DNA from: Candidatus Sulfotelmatobacter sp.
GTDB taxonomy: Bacteria > Acidobacteriota > Terriglobia > Terriglobales > Acidobacteriaceae
Direction: 5' to 3'
DNA length: 11,655 nt
NCBI GenBank assembly: GCA_030037575.1
Contig: JASHRB010000665.1
Coordinates: 1 to 11,655, forward strand
Shown: positions 1 through 6,237 of the stretch, piece by piece
Position numbering within the stretch: position 1 is the stretch's first letter
Layout of the letters: each line of letters opens with the position of its first letter
Notes under the pieces: generated by a model
Told to the model about the DNA's origin: nothing
The model's database searches: none
The model's input: only the letters and a program-made list of their open reading frames with translations
Made by a program: the position numbers and the translations under genes

Positions 1-72
1 CTTTTGCAGAAGCGCACACAAGCCCCGACGCACGATTTCATGATCATCGGCCAACAAAATTCGTAGCTTCAT
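1..72 (-). CDS. Response regulator, N-terminal fragment (cut by window edge)
   Basis: The gene starts with ATG at 70-72 and runs off the left edge, so only 24 codons are visible. They read MKLRILLADDHEIVRRGL followed by CALLQK, the opening of a CheY-like receiver domain: strand beta-1 (LRILLADD) with the two acidic Mg2+-binding residues at positions 9 and 10, then helix alpha-1. The DDHEIVRRGL form is typical of NarL/FixJ-type regulators, so a LuxR-type HTH output domain may follow outside the window, but this cannot be seen. A strong Shine-Dalgarno sequence lies 10-11 bases upstream. It is the third receiver gene in a row on this strand, 69 bases after the previous stop codon. Confident as a receiver start; the output type is unknown. 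Confidence 0.85.
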   Translation of the reverse strand, partial: MKLRILLADDHEIVRRGLCALLQK

Positions 73-82
73 GGCAGCTTGT

Positions 83-89
83 TCCTCCC
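83..89 (-). promoter_or_regulatory. Ribosome binding site of the edge response regulator
   Basis: On the minus strand this reads GGGAGGA, a near-perfect Shine-Dalgarno sequence about 10 bases before the ATG at 72. It supports that start codon and independent translation of this gene. Confidence 0.7.
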
Positions 90-141
90 ACTTCACCCAG
101 AATAAATCCAGTCGCAGTCGACGGGGCGGTCTTTGCGGTTT

Positions 142-558
142 TCAACAGGCGCCCAGAGGCGCCCGAGCCAGCGCCGTAAAGATCCGGTGTTGGCTTACCG
201 CTTCAACCGCTTCCAGCAGGTCCCGTGCCGCATTCGACTTCACCACATATCCTCTTGCGCCCGCATCCAAGGCTTCGCGCATCATCTGCGCCGAATCGTG
301 TTGCGTGACAAACAATACCTCCAGGCCGTTGGGTCTTTTTTTCTGCTGGATGAGCCGGCATGCCTCAAGTCCGTTCATCCGGGGCATGGTGACATCCAGC
401 ACCACAACATCGGGTCGAAGGCTATCGACTTTGTCCAACGCTTCCAGGCCATCCGAAGCCTCGCCCACAACTTCCCATCCCGATCGCCCCTCCAATAGAG
501 TTTTGAGCCCTTGCCTCACGATCGGATGGTCATCGACCAATAGGATCCGAACCGCCAT
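142..558 (-). CDS. Single-domain response regulator (receiver only)
   Basis: A 138-residue CheY-like receiver protein that presumably accepts phosphate from a histidine kinase encoded elsewhere. Key residues are visible: acidic pair D9/D10 (LLVDDHP), phospho-acceptor D55 in VVVLDVTMPRMNG, switch threonine T85 (VLFVTQHDS) and conserved lysine K107 (GYVVKSN). The receiver fold ends near residue 125 and only a short tail (HRIFTALARAPLGAC) follows, so there is no HTH or enzymatic output domain. The sequence is most like the receiver of NarL/FixJ-type regulators, suggesting an output domain lost in evolution or a stand-alone phospho-relay protein. The ATG at 556-558 was chosen because MAVRILLVDDHP is the canonical receiver start and GGAG lies 11 bases upstream. 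The reading frame stays open to 639, but the extra 27 residues look non-conserved. Confidence 0.88.
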   Translation of the reverse strand: MAVRILLVDDHPIVRQGLKTLLEGRSGWEVVGEASDGLEALDKVDSLRPDVVVLDVTMPRMNGLEACRLIQQKKRPNGLEVLFVTQHDSAQMMREALDAGARGYVVKSNAARDLLEAVEAVSQHRIFTALARAPLGAC

Positions 559-710
559 AGTTTCTGACTCTCCGAGGCGGCGCAGTGGTGATGATGGCTG
601 CAGCCCCTCGTTTTTCACTGTACGCCACCCGTTACGCAACAGTCTACCGGTCTGAGTTGGCAGCGGCTCTCCCCAAACTGAAGCAATTCTGAAACCGTAG
701 CACCCGGTGG

Positions 711-740
711 CGAAGCCTTCGTATACAGGAAATGCTGTAT
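711..740. promoter_or_regulatory. Two small dyads between the receiver genes
   Basis: The 210-base gap between the two receiver genes (559-768) holds no convincing gene. It contains a 5-base dyad, CGAAG-C-CTTCG (711-721), and a second one, ATACAG-6-CTGTAT (723-740), side by side just downstream of the stop codon of the receiver gene at 769-1176. They could be a weak transcript-end structure or an operator for the next receiver gene. No U-run follows, so a factor-independent terminator is not supported. Chance occurrence is possible. Confidence 0.3.
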
Positions 741-768
741 TTCGAGGAGCCGTTTCCTAGTCAAGCCA

Positions 769-1176
769 CTAATCCCCCATCGAAGTCATTGAGGGGAAAT
801 AGGTTTGTTGGTGTAGGAGCGCATCGACGGCTTCGACAATGGAGCCTACGTCTGACTTGGCGCAAGCACCGCGAATCCCGGCGCGCTGAGCTTCCTCGGC
901 CAGCTGCTTGGACAGGTGAATGGTCACCATGAGAATCGGGATTTCGGGAAACAGCTGCGAGATTTGCCGGGCAACGTCCAGCCCGTTCAAGTCCGGCATC
1001 TGAAAATCCAGAAGAATCATGTCCGGAGGATTTTTCTTTACTCTTTGTAGGGCCTCGCTTCCGGTGCGCGCCTCGTCGCACACGCGCCATGTGTTTTGTT
1101 GCTCCAGCAGAGAACGAAGGTAGTGTCGGACTGCCGGATTGTCATCCACCACCAAGATTCGCACGCCGGAACTCAT
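769..1176 (-). CDS. Single-domain response regulator (receiver only)
   Basis: A 135-residue stand-alone CheY-like receiver. All signature positions are present: D11/D12 (ILVVDDNP), phospho-acceptor D57 in MILLDFQMPDLNG, T85 (ILMVTIH) and K107 (ACAKSD). The domain ends at about residue 124 and is followed by a short tail, with no DNA-binding or enzymatic output domain. It is clearly diverged from the neighbouring receiver at 142-558, for example EQQNTWRVCDEARTG against EGRSGWEVVGEASDG, so this is not a recent duplication. The ATG at 1174-1176 gives the usual short lead into beta-1 (MSSGVRILVVDDNP). It is separated from the next receiver by 210 bases, so the two may be transcribed independently. 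The cognate kinase is not in the window. Confidence 0.88.
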   Translation of the reverse strand: MSSGVRILVVDDNPAVRHYLRSLLEQQNTWRVCDEARTGSEALQRVKKNPPDMILLDFQMPDLNGLDVARQISQLFPEIPILMVTIHLSKQLAEEAQRAGIRGACAKSDVGSIVEAVDALLHQQTYFPSMTSMGD

Positions 1177-1340
1177 AGGTTCGAATTTCTCAACCTCGTC
1201 TCTGTGTTCTTTCTTCCTTCTTCTTGATTCTTTGGTTTCTTTCTTGTTGACGCCTTGCCTTTCGACTCAGTCGACCATATTGGCACCGGTCATCTCGTCG
1301 CAATACCGTGAAGGCCGTACAATTTGCGTGAGAAGCCGTA
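1177..1340. other. Intergenic region with polypurine leader and dyad
   Basis: This 164-base gap lies upstream of the receiver gene at 769-1176 and holds no gene I can support. On the minus strand, 1198-1246 is strongly purine-rich (AAGAAAGAAACC, then AAGAAGAAGGAAGAAAG). This would form an A/G-rich mRNA leader with little secondary structure just before the start codon. No clear Shine-Dalgarno sequence is closer to the ATG. A 13-base perfect dyad, TCGACT-C-AGTCGA, lies at 1262-1274. A promoter is expected here but I could not identify -35/-10 boxes with confidence. Confidence 0.4.
1262..1274. promoter_or_regulatory. Perfect 13-base dyad, candidate operator
   Basis: TCGACT-C-AGTCGA has two perfect 6-base arms around a single base, a geometry suited to a dimeric DNA-binding protein rather than an RNA hairpin. 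It lies about 86 bases upstream of the receiver gene's ATG at 1176. The factor is unknown, and a dyad this short can arise by chance. Confidence 0.25.
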
Positions 1341-2462
1341 TCACCAAATTCCCTTATCGCTTCCCGTAAACTTAAACTCCAGCGCCGCGGCCGCGGCCAA
1401 GCCGGGCAATAAACTCAAACGCAAAGCGCCTTCGAGTTCGCCGTTGCGCAACAGCCTGGTCCACTCTGTAGCGTAGAGCCGCACGGCCTGCGGAAAAATT
1501 GGAATGCGCAGAAATCTACGCCGGAACTTTACCAGCTCCGGGCCAAATCGTGCAGCGCTCTTGAGCACCGGGGGCAAAGGCAAATCACTTCCGCGGTATG
1601 ACTTTACATAGCCAGAAACGGTCATCAAATACGCGGCCAGCCCATCCCAAAGTCCCGCCGGCTCCGCCAGGGATTTCAGATAGCCGTAATCAATGGCTCC
1701 GGAATCGACCAGCCGCGCGGTATCCACGATGTCACACAGGCGAAGATAAAAGTGACGATACATGCGTTGCAGCGTGCTGATCATCAGACGGTCTTCGGGA
1801 GCGGGCACGCGCAACTCATGAGAACCAAACTGCCGCAAATGCGAGCGTTTGACCAAAGAATCCGTGATCGTGACCTGCTCTCCGGTCTGCCCCAGCCGGG
1901 ACAGATGTACTTCGACCGGTTCCGGCAATTCCGGCACGACAAAATTCCATTTGTTGGCCAAGCGGTCGCCCCAGCTACGGTCTTCCACTTTTGCCTGGAA
2001 GCGCTCGCACATAATGGTGATCACGTCTGCCCGGTTTGCGTTGGTGTAAAGATCAAGGTCGCTGCCGAGGTCCGGCCAATGATCGAGCGATTTGATTACG
2101 ATTACCTCCCCGGCTTTCTCGATAGCCTGGCAGATGGAAGAAAGGAATGACAGTGCGTGTTCGATTCGCGAGCGCTCTTTGAAAATTGCGCTTTCACACC
2201 ACCGCGCTTCTTCTTTCTGCTGCGCCAGCATGACCTGGTGCAGAGCGGGAAATGCGCGCAAAATGACGTGATGAGAGATCGCCAAGCTCCAAAGCTCGCC
2301 AAAATCCTGGCGGCCATAGAGCGCAACGGTGCTCGCGATCTGCGAGGTCCAATCAGGTCGAGAAGCACTCCCGGCCCGTTCAGCACCGGCACCTTGCTCC
2401 CTACCAAGCAGCAATTGCGACAGCAGCGTGAGGCATGCGGTGGAATTTTTTACTCCGGTCAT
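1341..2462 (-). CDS. Nucleotidyltransferase family protein (NTP_transf_5-like)
   Basis: A 373-residue protein resembling the uncharacterised nucleotidyltransferase family often found in polysaccharide and exosortase-type gene clusters. The diagnostic stretch is IVIKSLDHWPDLGSDLDLY at about residues 121-139: the GSDLDL motif (133-138) supplies the Asp-x-Asp metal-binding pair of the pol-beta nucleotidyltransferase fold. It is followed by PVEVHLSR, another acidic strand typical of the family, and then by a long helical C-terminal half with a hydrophobic patch near the end (LSLLPGLAAAAALEF). The substrate is unknown; transfer of a nucleotidyl group to a sugar or protein is only inferred. The ATG at 2460-2462 was chosen, with GGA a few bases upstream. 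A TTG start at 2552 would add 30 poorly conserved-looking residues and would sit 10 bases after the preceding stop codon. It is the last gene of the minus-strand run. Confidence 0.72.
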   Translation of the reverse strand: MTGVKNSTACLTLLSQLLLGREQGAGAERAGSASRPDWTSQIASTVALYGRQDFGELWSLAISHHVILRAFPALHQVMLAQQKEEARWCESAIFKERSRIEHALSFLSSICQAIEKAGEVIVIKSLDHWPDLGSDLDLYTNANRADVITIMCERFQAKVEDRSWGDRLANKWNFVVPELPEPVEVHLSRLGQTGEQVTITDSLVKRSHLRQFGSHELRVPAPEDRLMISTLQRMYRHFYLRLCDIVDTARLVDSGAIDYGYLKSLAEPAGLWDGLAAYLMTVSGYVKSYRGSDLPLPPVLKSAARFGPELVKFRRRFLRIPIFPQAVRLYATEWTRLLRNGELEGALRLSLLPGLAAAAALEFKFTGSDKGIW

Positions 2463-2561
2463 ATTTTCCAGCCGTTGGGGGCATGCGGAATCCGGCAACC
2501 CGCCCAAACTTCGATGAAGAAATAATCCAGTGGGTTGTTCGCAGAGTGGCAACGCTTGCTC

Positions 2562-3569
2562 TTAGCGAGAAGCGGACTCGGTCGAGTGGCCGCTCTGCGA
2601 GCTGCATCCGGCGTTGCTGCGGCGTTCGACCGCCGTTCCCTCTTCGTAGTCGTTCCAGGTTTCGATCAGCAAGAAGGGCAGAGGATCGGCGCTGTCGTAA
2701 TAGTGTTCATACATGTTCAAGGTTGCGTCAAAAGTTTTCCCGCAATCGCTCTGCATGTGGCGATTCAATCCCCACTTGGCGGCAGAATCGTTGAAGCCTG
2801 GCCAGGCGCCTCCGATGGCGATCTTGTCGGAATGTTTGTCCCTCATGGTTTTGTAGAAATTCTCGAGATACTGTTCCCCCCAATTGCTGCCGTCGGCCGC
2901 CCATCCGCGGGGGCCGGGCTGAACCCAAGCATAGGATCCGGCGAAATCGCCAGCGTACGGCTCAGGAGGCTGATCCTTATAGAACAGAATCGGAGGCCGG
3001 TCCCAGGAACTGCAGTGTTCGCGAATGCGGTTCCAATTCACGTGGCCACGCTTGGGAAAGATAAACATCATAGGCCGTCCGTTGAAAGTGAGGTAGGCGT
3101 CGCGATATTTCGCGGCCGGCCCAAAGTAATTCTTGTAGGCCTCGTCGAGCGCAGCCATGGCGGCGTCGGTGGCTTCGGAATCTTCGTCTTCCGGTTCGTT
3201 GTAGAGAAGAGCCACCTGAAAATGATTCTGGCTTGCGATTTCCTGGAGAAGAGCAAAATTGTGATCGGAGTAGGGGCGGCTCTCGCCATACCAATCAACC
3301 ACGAACGCGGAAATCCCCATGTGCCTGGCCTGGTCGATCTGCCTGCGCAAAACGGCAGGGTCTTGGCTCGAATAACCCACGTCGATGTGAGTGTGGTCGC
3401 CGAACCAGGGCATGTAAACGGCAAGAAGTTTGGGAGATAGCGGCGGAGCTTGTCCGTTCAGCGGGAGCGAGTGATGTGCACCTGGAGATGTGCATCCTCC
3501 CGCCATGATGAAAAACAAAAGACCCAAAATGAGCAGCGCCTTCGACAAGTGAGGTGCTCCGTTGGTCAT
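2562..3569 (-). CDS. GH99/GH71-like glycoside hydrolase lipoprotein
   Basis: A 335-residue protein with an N-terminal lipoprotein signal: hydrophobic ALLILGLLFFIMAGG followed by Cys26 in a plausible lipobox (AGGC). The mature part begins with LLAVYMPWFGD (about 49-58), then GISAFVVDWYGE (85-96), FNGRPMMFIFP (162-172), and near the end LLIETWNDYEEGTAVE (300-315). This pattern of YxPWF, VDWYG and WNxxxEGT is that of the GH99/GH71-like TIM-barrel family (endo-alpha-mannosidase/mannanase and related proteins), so it probably cleaves a glycan in the periplasm or at the cell surface. E309 and E310 are candidates for a catalytic acid. The ATG at 3567-3569 is preferred because it gives a normal-length signal peptide and has AAGG close upstream. 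An upstream in-frame ATG at 3695 overlaps the preceding stop codon as TGATG but would place 42 odd residues before the signal. Substrate specificity cannot be read from the sequence. Confidence 0.75.
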   Translation of the reverse strand: MTNGAPHLSKALLILGLLFFIMAGGCTSPGAHHSLPLNGQAPPLSPKLLAVYMPWFGDHTHIDVGYSSQDPAVLRRQIDQARHMGISAFVVDWYGESRPYSDHNFALLQEIASQNHFQVALLYNEPEDEDSEATDAAMAALDEAYKNYFGPAAKYRDAYLTFNGRPMMFIFPKRGHVNWNRIREHCSSWDRPPILFYKDQPPEPYAGDFAGSYAWVQPGPRGWAADGSNWGEQYLENFYKTMRDKHSDKIAIGGAWPGFNDSAAKWGLNRHMQSDCGKTFDATLNMYEHYYDSADPLPFLLIETWNDYEEGTAVERRSNAGCSSQSGHSTESASR

Positions 3570-3694
3570 GCGCCTTGCGTGTTCATTAGGATGCGCTGCC
3601 CCGGAGGCCGGTTGGCGGGTAACGGCCGCGCTGATCGTGTGGAACAGGCGGGGCGGAATGCGGCTTTCGCGGGCAGAGTTTATCGTTCGCTGCA

Positions 3695-4234
3695 TCAAAA
3701 CTGTGGAACCGCCTGCAACTGGCGAATGACCCAACGATCGGCCCCGGGGGTCATGAGCACGACCCAATGTTGGACGATGTGCTCCTGGTGAATCATTTTC
3801 CCCTTATCGAGCAACTGCCATTGGTATTCCGCGGTGTCATGCAACTCCATAACGTCGCCCTCAGGAGCGTAGAACACCGCTTCGAGCCGGTGCTTCTGCG
3901 CAGGGTAACGTTGGCTTAGACCCAAGCGCTGCTGGTTGAGAATGGTCTCACGGAGCCATTGCTTGGCGTCGCCGGCGAAAGAGCCTTCTAGCGGATCCGG
4001 ACTGTTGAACTGGAGAGCTTGGGCCAGGTTCGCCCAGGCGAAGCGATAATCTCGCAGGACCCCGCGCTCGGTCAGGCTCTCGACCGCCCGGGGCTGGGCT
4101 TGGCTGATATCCAACTTCACCTGAACGGTGTCGGCGGCGTGCGAGTAGAAAGCGGAAGCAAGCCAACATGCAAGGATCGCGGCCCTGCCCACGAGGCGAT
4201 GAGCATGGGCCGCGTACGTGAACCGGAACATCAT
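3695..4234 (-). CDS. Secreted protein of unknown function, possibly NTF2/IMS-like
   Basis: A 179-residue protein with a signal peptide: basic N-region around R13-R17, hydrophobic AAILACWLASAF, and probable cleavage after SHA near residue 33. I do not recognise the mature protein with confidence. It has an alpha-then-beta layout: a helical part about 45-110 (AWANLAQALQF, DAKQWLRETILNQQRLGL), then beta strands (HRLEAVFYAPEGDVMELHDTA, HIVQHWVVLMTP, RWVIRQLQAV). The pattern of a helix followed by YQWQLL, VVLM and WVIRQL recalls the Tim44/IMS-like or NTF2-like fold, but this is a fold guess only. Its start overlaps the end of the preceding gene by 4 bases (ATGA), so it is translationally coupled to the Ig-like lipoprotein. 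A second in-frame ATG lies immediately after the first. Another start, at 4231, would shorten it by one residue. Confidence 0.65.
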   Translation of the reverse strand: MMFRFTYAAHAHRLVGRAAILACWLASAFYSHAADTVQVKLDISQAQPRAVESLTERGVLRDYRFAWANLAQALQFNSPDPLEGSFAGDAKQWLRETILNQQRLGLSQRYPAQKHRLEAVFYAPEGDVMELHDTAEYQWQLLDKGKMIHQEHIVQHWVVLMTPGADRWVIRQLQAVPQF

Positions 4235-5091
4235 CGGCCTCCTATGCGAAGTTCATTTCCCATAACCACGCCGGAAGCAGCCGATATCGTGACCGCGCCG
4301 GGTGCGATGATTTCAGCCCGCGCCACACCCTGTTTGATGGGGGCATCCACCGTGCTTTTTCCGTTTCCGGCGGAGGCAGTAAAAGTCACGATGGTGCCAT
4401 CGGGCACGGGATTTCCCGCGCAATCATGGATGGGCTCGGTCTGAAGCAGAATCCCTTTCGCATTGCGCTGGCCGGTAATGCGAAGGTGGCAAGGATCGGA
4501 AGCGACTTGCTCGACGGCTCGCAGCGTCGAAACATCATTGAGCGAGGCTCGAACCTGCAGCGCTCCCGCCGACCTCCCTGAGGCCGTTCGAAACCAGGCC
4601 ACGCCCTCTTTGGTTGGAACAGAGCGCGACCACAGTGAACCGTTCTTGGCGGTCAATTGGAAGTTGACGAATTCTGGCGCGAGGACGAAGTTCTGAAATT
4701 GATCAAACGGAAGCGCCACACCGCTCACCCCGTCCCCCTGCGCCACCGGCACACGCGAAGGATGCACCAGGAAAGTCAGGCTTGAAGGTTTCGCGGCCAC
4801 CACGAAGAAGCTTGCGCTTTGACAGTCGCTGGAGCATAGCAAGGCGAAATATTCGCCCGCGTGCTGAAGTTCTTCGCCGGCGAGATTGATCTCATGGCCA
4901 AGGTTCACGTCGCTCCGGCGCGAGATTCCCGGCCCGACCAAATAAAAGGTTGCCTTGCCGGTTCCGGAAGTCGAAATCGAAGCATCTTCGTCGGCGACAA
5001 CCGAGTGAGGAACACGAACCTCCTGCGCTACGCACCCGACCAGCAGACCCAGCGCGGCAACGCTATGAACAAGGCAGCAGCGCATTCTCAT
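4231..5091 (-). CDS. Ig-like domain lipoprotein
   Basis: A 286-residue exported protein. The N-terminus has a hydrophobic segment, SVAALGLLVG, ending in lipobox LVGC (Cys20), so it is probably lipid-anchored. The mature chain is almost entirely beta. A first beta-rich region (about 27-100) holds a close cysteine pair (C86/C90). A middle region, about 103-195, reads like an Ig-like strand pattern. The C-terminal domain, about 200-286, has the classic invasin/Big_1-type wording GNPVPDGTIVTFTAS with GVARAEIIAP and a likely disulfide C201-C224. Such domains usually mediate binding or act as structural spacers outside the inner membrane; no enzymatic motif is seen. Both ends overlap neighbours by 4 bases (ATGA at 5088-5091 and 4231-4234), so it belongs to a tightly coupled operon. 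Its partner or ligand is unknown. Confidence 0.72.
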   Translation of the reverse strand: MRMRCCLVHSVAALGLLVGCVAQEVRVPHSVVADEDASISTSGTGKATFYLVGPGISRRSDVNLGHEINLAGEELQHAGEYFALLCSSDCQSASFFVVAAKPSSLTFLVHPSRVPVAQGDGVSGVALPFDQFQNFVLAPEFVNFQLTAKNGSLWSRSVPTKEGVAWFRTASGRSAGALQVRASLNDVSTLRAVEQVASDPCHLRITGQRNAKGILLQTEPIHDCAGNPVPDGTIVTFTASAGNGKSTVDAPIKQGVARAEIIAPGAVTISAASGVVMGNELRIGGR

Positions 5092-6227
5092 GACCTGCCC
5101 AGGCTGTACTGGTTTACGACAACGTGAAAGTTATGCACCTCGCCCGATAGGCTCTTGGGAATTTCCACGGCGAAAGGCTCGGACGATTGCGGCAGCAGCG
5201 CGCGATCGACATAGCCATCAGAAACCCAGACGACTTTGCCCGAGTTGTCGTAGAAGCTGGCGATGACGTGCGAAATGTTGACCGTCTGTCCGCTCTCGTT
5301 GAGCAAATCTCCGTGAAGCACCGCCTTGCCTTGCGCGTCGGTGTCAAGTTTTTGGTCCATCACTCCAATGACTGGATCCGCGGATGCTGGAACCAACGCA
5401 GCTTTCACGTCCATGCGAACATTCTTCACTCGGCTCAAATCAATGTCCGGAAAGTCAATGCGATAGGGCGTGACCTGCTTGGGAAGCAGAACGTGATCGA
5501 TTTTGTCGAAACTGCTTTCATCATCGATGGCGTTGCCCGATCCATCCACCAGGGTAGCGTTCACATTGACGAAAGCGGGAATGGTATCCTCGTTGACCAC
5601 TTCGCCCATGACCACCGCACCTTCAGCCGTATTGACGGCGTTCATCGAGATGATGCGCACGTGCGGAGCATCAACGTTTTTCGATCCCCATTGATCTTCG
5701 GCGCTTCCCGTTACCAGGTCCCAACGCAAGTATGTGACTGGAATTACTTCGGCCGGCACCGTGGGCGGCTGGAACTTGGGCCAAACGGCTCTCCACACAT
5801 CGCCTTCCCGCACCAGCTGAATATCGCGTACATCTTGGATGGGGCCGACGGGAGTGGACCAGTGGATATAGACACGCATATCGGCCTGATCGTCGGTCAT
5901 GTGAAGCGGACGGGGATCGAAGTCCTCCAGCGCCGAGAACGAACGCAAGCTTCCGTTCGAACCCATCCAATCCTCGATGAACCCCTGCTGATCAACCGCG
6001 CTTGTCTTCGAAAGCGCACGGAATGCGCGATCCCAATTGCGCCGTTGCACGTCGACCAGCAGATTTGTCAGCGCCTGCTGAGGAGTGCTGGCTTTGGGAG
6101 TGAGGCCGTACATGGCCCAGCCGCCGGCGATTCCCACGGTTCCCCGGGCCGGGCCCGCTCCACTGAGCGCCAACACCATGAGAGCCGTTGTGACCGCGAC
6201 AAAAACGATGGGCAGAGCGATTTTCAT
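5088..6227 (-). CDS. Membrane-anchored NTF2-like / FxLYD-domain protein
   Basis: A 379-residue protein with one N-terminal hydrophobic segment (IALPIVFVAVTTALMVLAL, residues 3-21) that serves as signal or membrane anchor. Residues about 47-150 (STPQQALTNLLVDVQRRNWDRAF, then DIQLVREGDVWRAVWP) have the helix-then-strand pattern of an NTF2/SnoaL-like domain. Two beta domains follow at about 189-275 and 300-375. Each has the FxLYD-type pattern: GEVVNEDTIPAFVNVNATLVD and GDLLNESGQTVNISHVIASFYD, then a DxxG turn, and LLPxQxxPYxIDFP or LLPQSSEPFAVEIP. No catalytic residues are evident, so it is probably a periplasmic scaffold or binding protein. The ATG at 6225-6227 was chosen because it follows a good Shine-Dalgarno sequence embedded in the preceding stop codon; the frame is open further upstream only as an overlap with that gene. 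It ends in a 4-base ATGA overlap with the Ig-like gene. Confidence 0.7.
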   Translation of the reverse strand: MKIALPIVFVAVTTALMVLALSGAGPARGTVGIAGGWAMYGLTPKASTPQQALTNLLVDVQRRNWDRAFRALSKTSAVDQQGFIEDWMGSNGSLRSFSALEDFDPRPLHMTDDQADMRVYIHWSTPVGPIQDVRDIQLVREGDVWRAVWPKFQPPTVPAEVIPVTYLRWDLVTGSAEDQWGSKNVDAPHVRIISMNAVNTAEGAVVMGEVVNEDTIPAFVNVNATLVDGSGNAIDDESSFDKIDHVLLPKQVTPYRIDFPDIDLSRVKNVRMDVKAALVPASADPVIGVMDQKLDTDAQGKAVLHGDLLNESGQTVNISHVIASFYDNSGKVVWVSDGYVDRALLPQSSEPFAVEIPKSLSGEVHNFHVVVNQYSLGRS

Positions 6228-6232
6228 TCCGA

Positions 6233-6237
6233 TCCTT
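6233..6237 (-). promoter_or_regulatory. Shine-Dalgarno overlapping upstream stop codon
   Basis: On the minus strand the junction reads TAAGGATCGGAATG. The stop TAA of the membrane protein gene overlaps the AAGGA ribosome-binding site, which sits 5 bases before the ATG at 6227. This fixes the start of the FxLYD-like gene and implies co-transcription and translational coupling. Confidence 0.7.

Noticed and set aside
683..696. Possible sigma-54 promoter on the minus strand (GG-N10-GC with TTGCT)
   Set aside because: The -12 element fits but the -24 element matches only the GG, and it lies about 125 bases from the start codon; chance is more likely.
723..740. LexA-like SOS box (ACAG and CTGT words)
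   Set aside because: The half-sites are in the wrong order (ACAG...CTGT instead of CTGT...ACAG) and have a 6-base spacer, so they do not fit a LexA box.
1139..1369. 76-codon plus-strand frame covering the gap 1177-1340
   Set aside because: It overlaps both flanking minus-strand genes, starts inside the receiver gene, and its Ser/Leu-rich product just reflects the pyrimidine tract.
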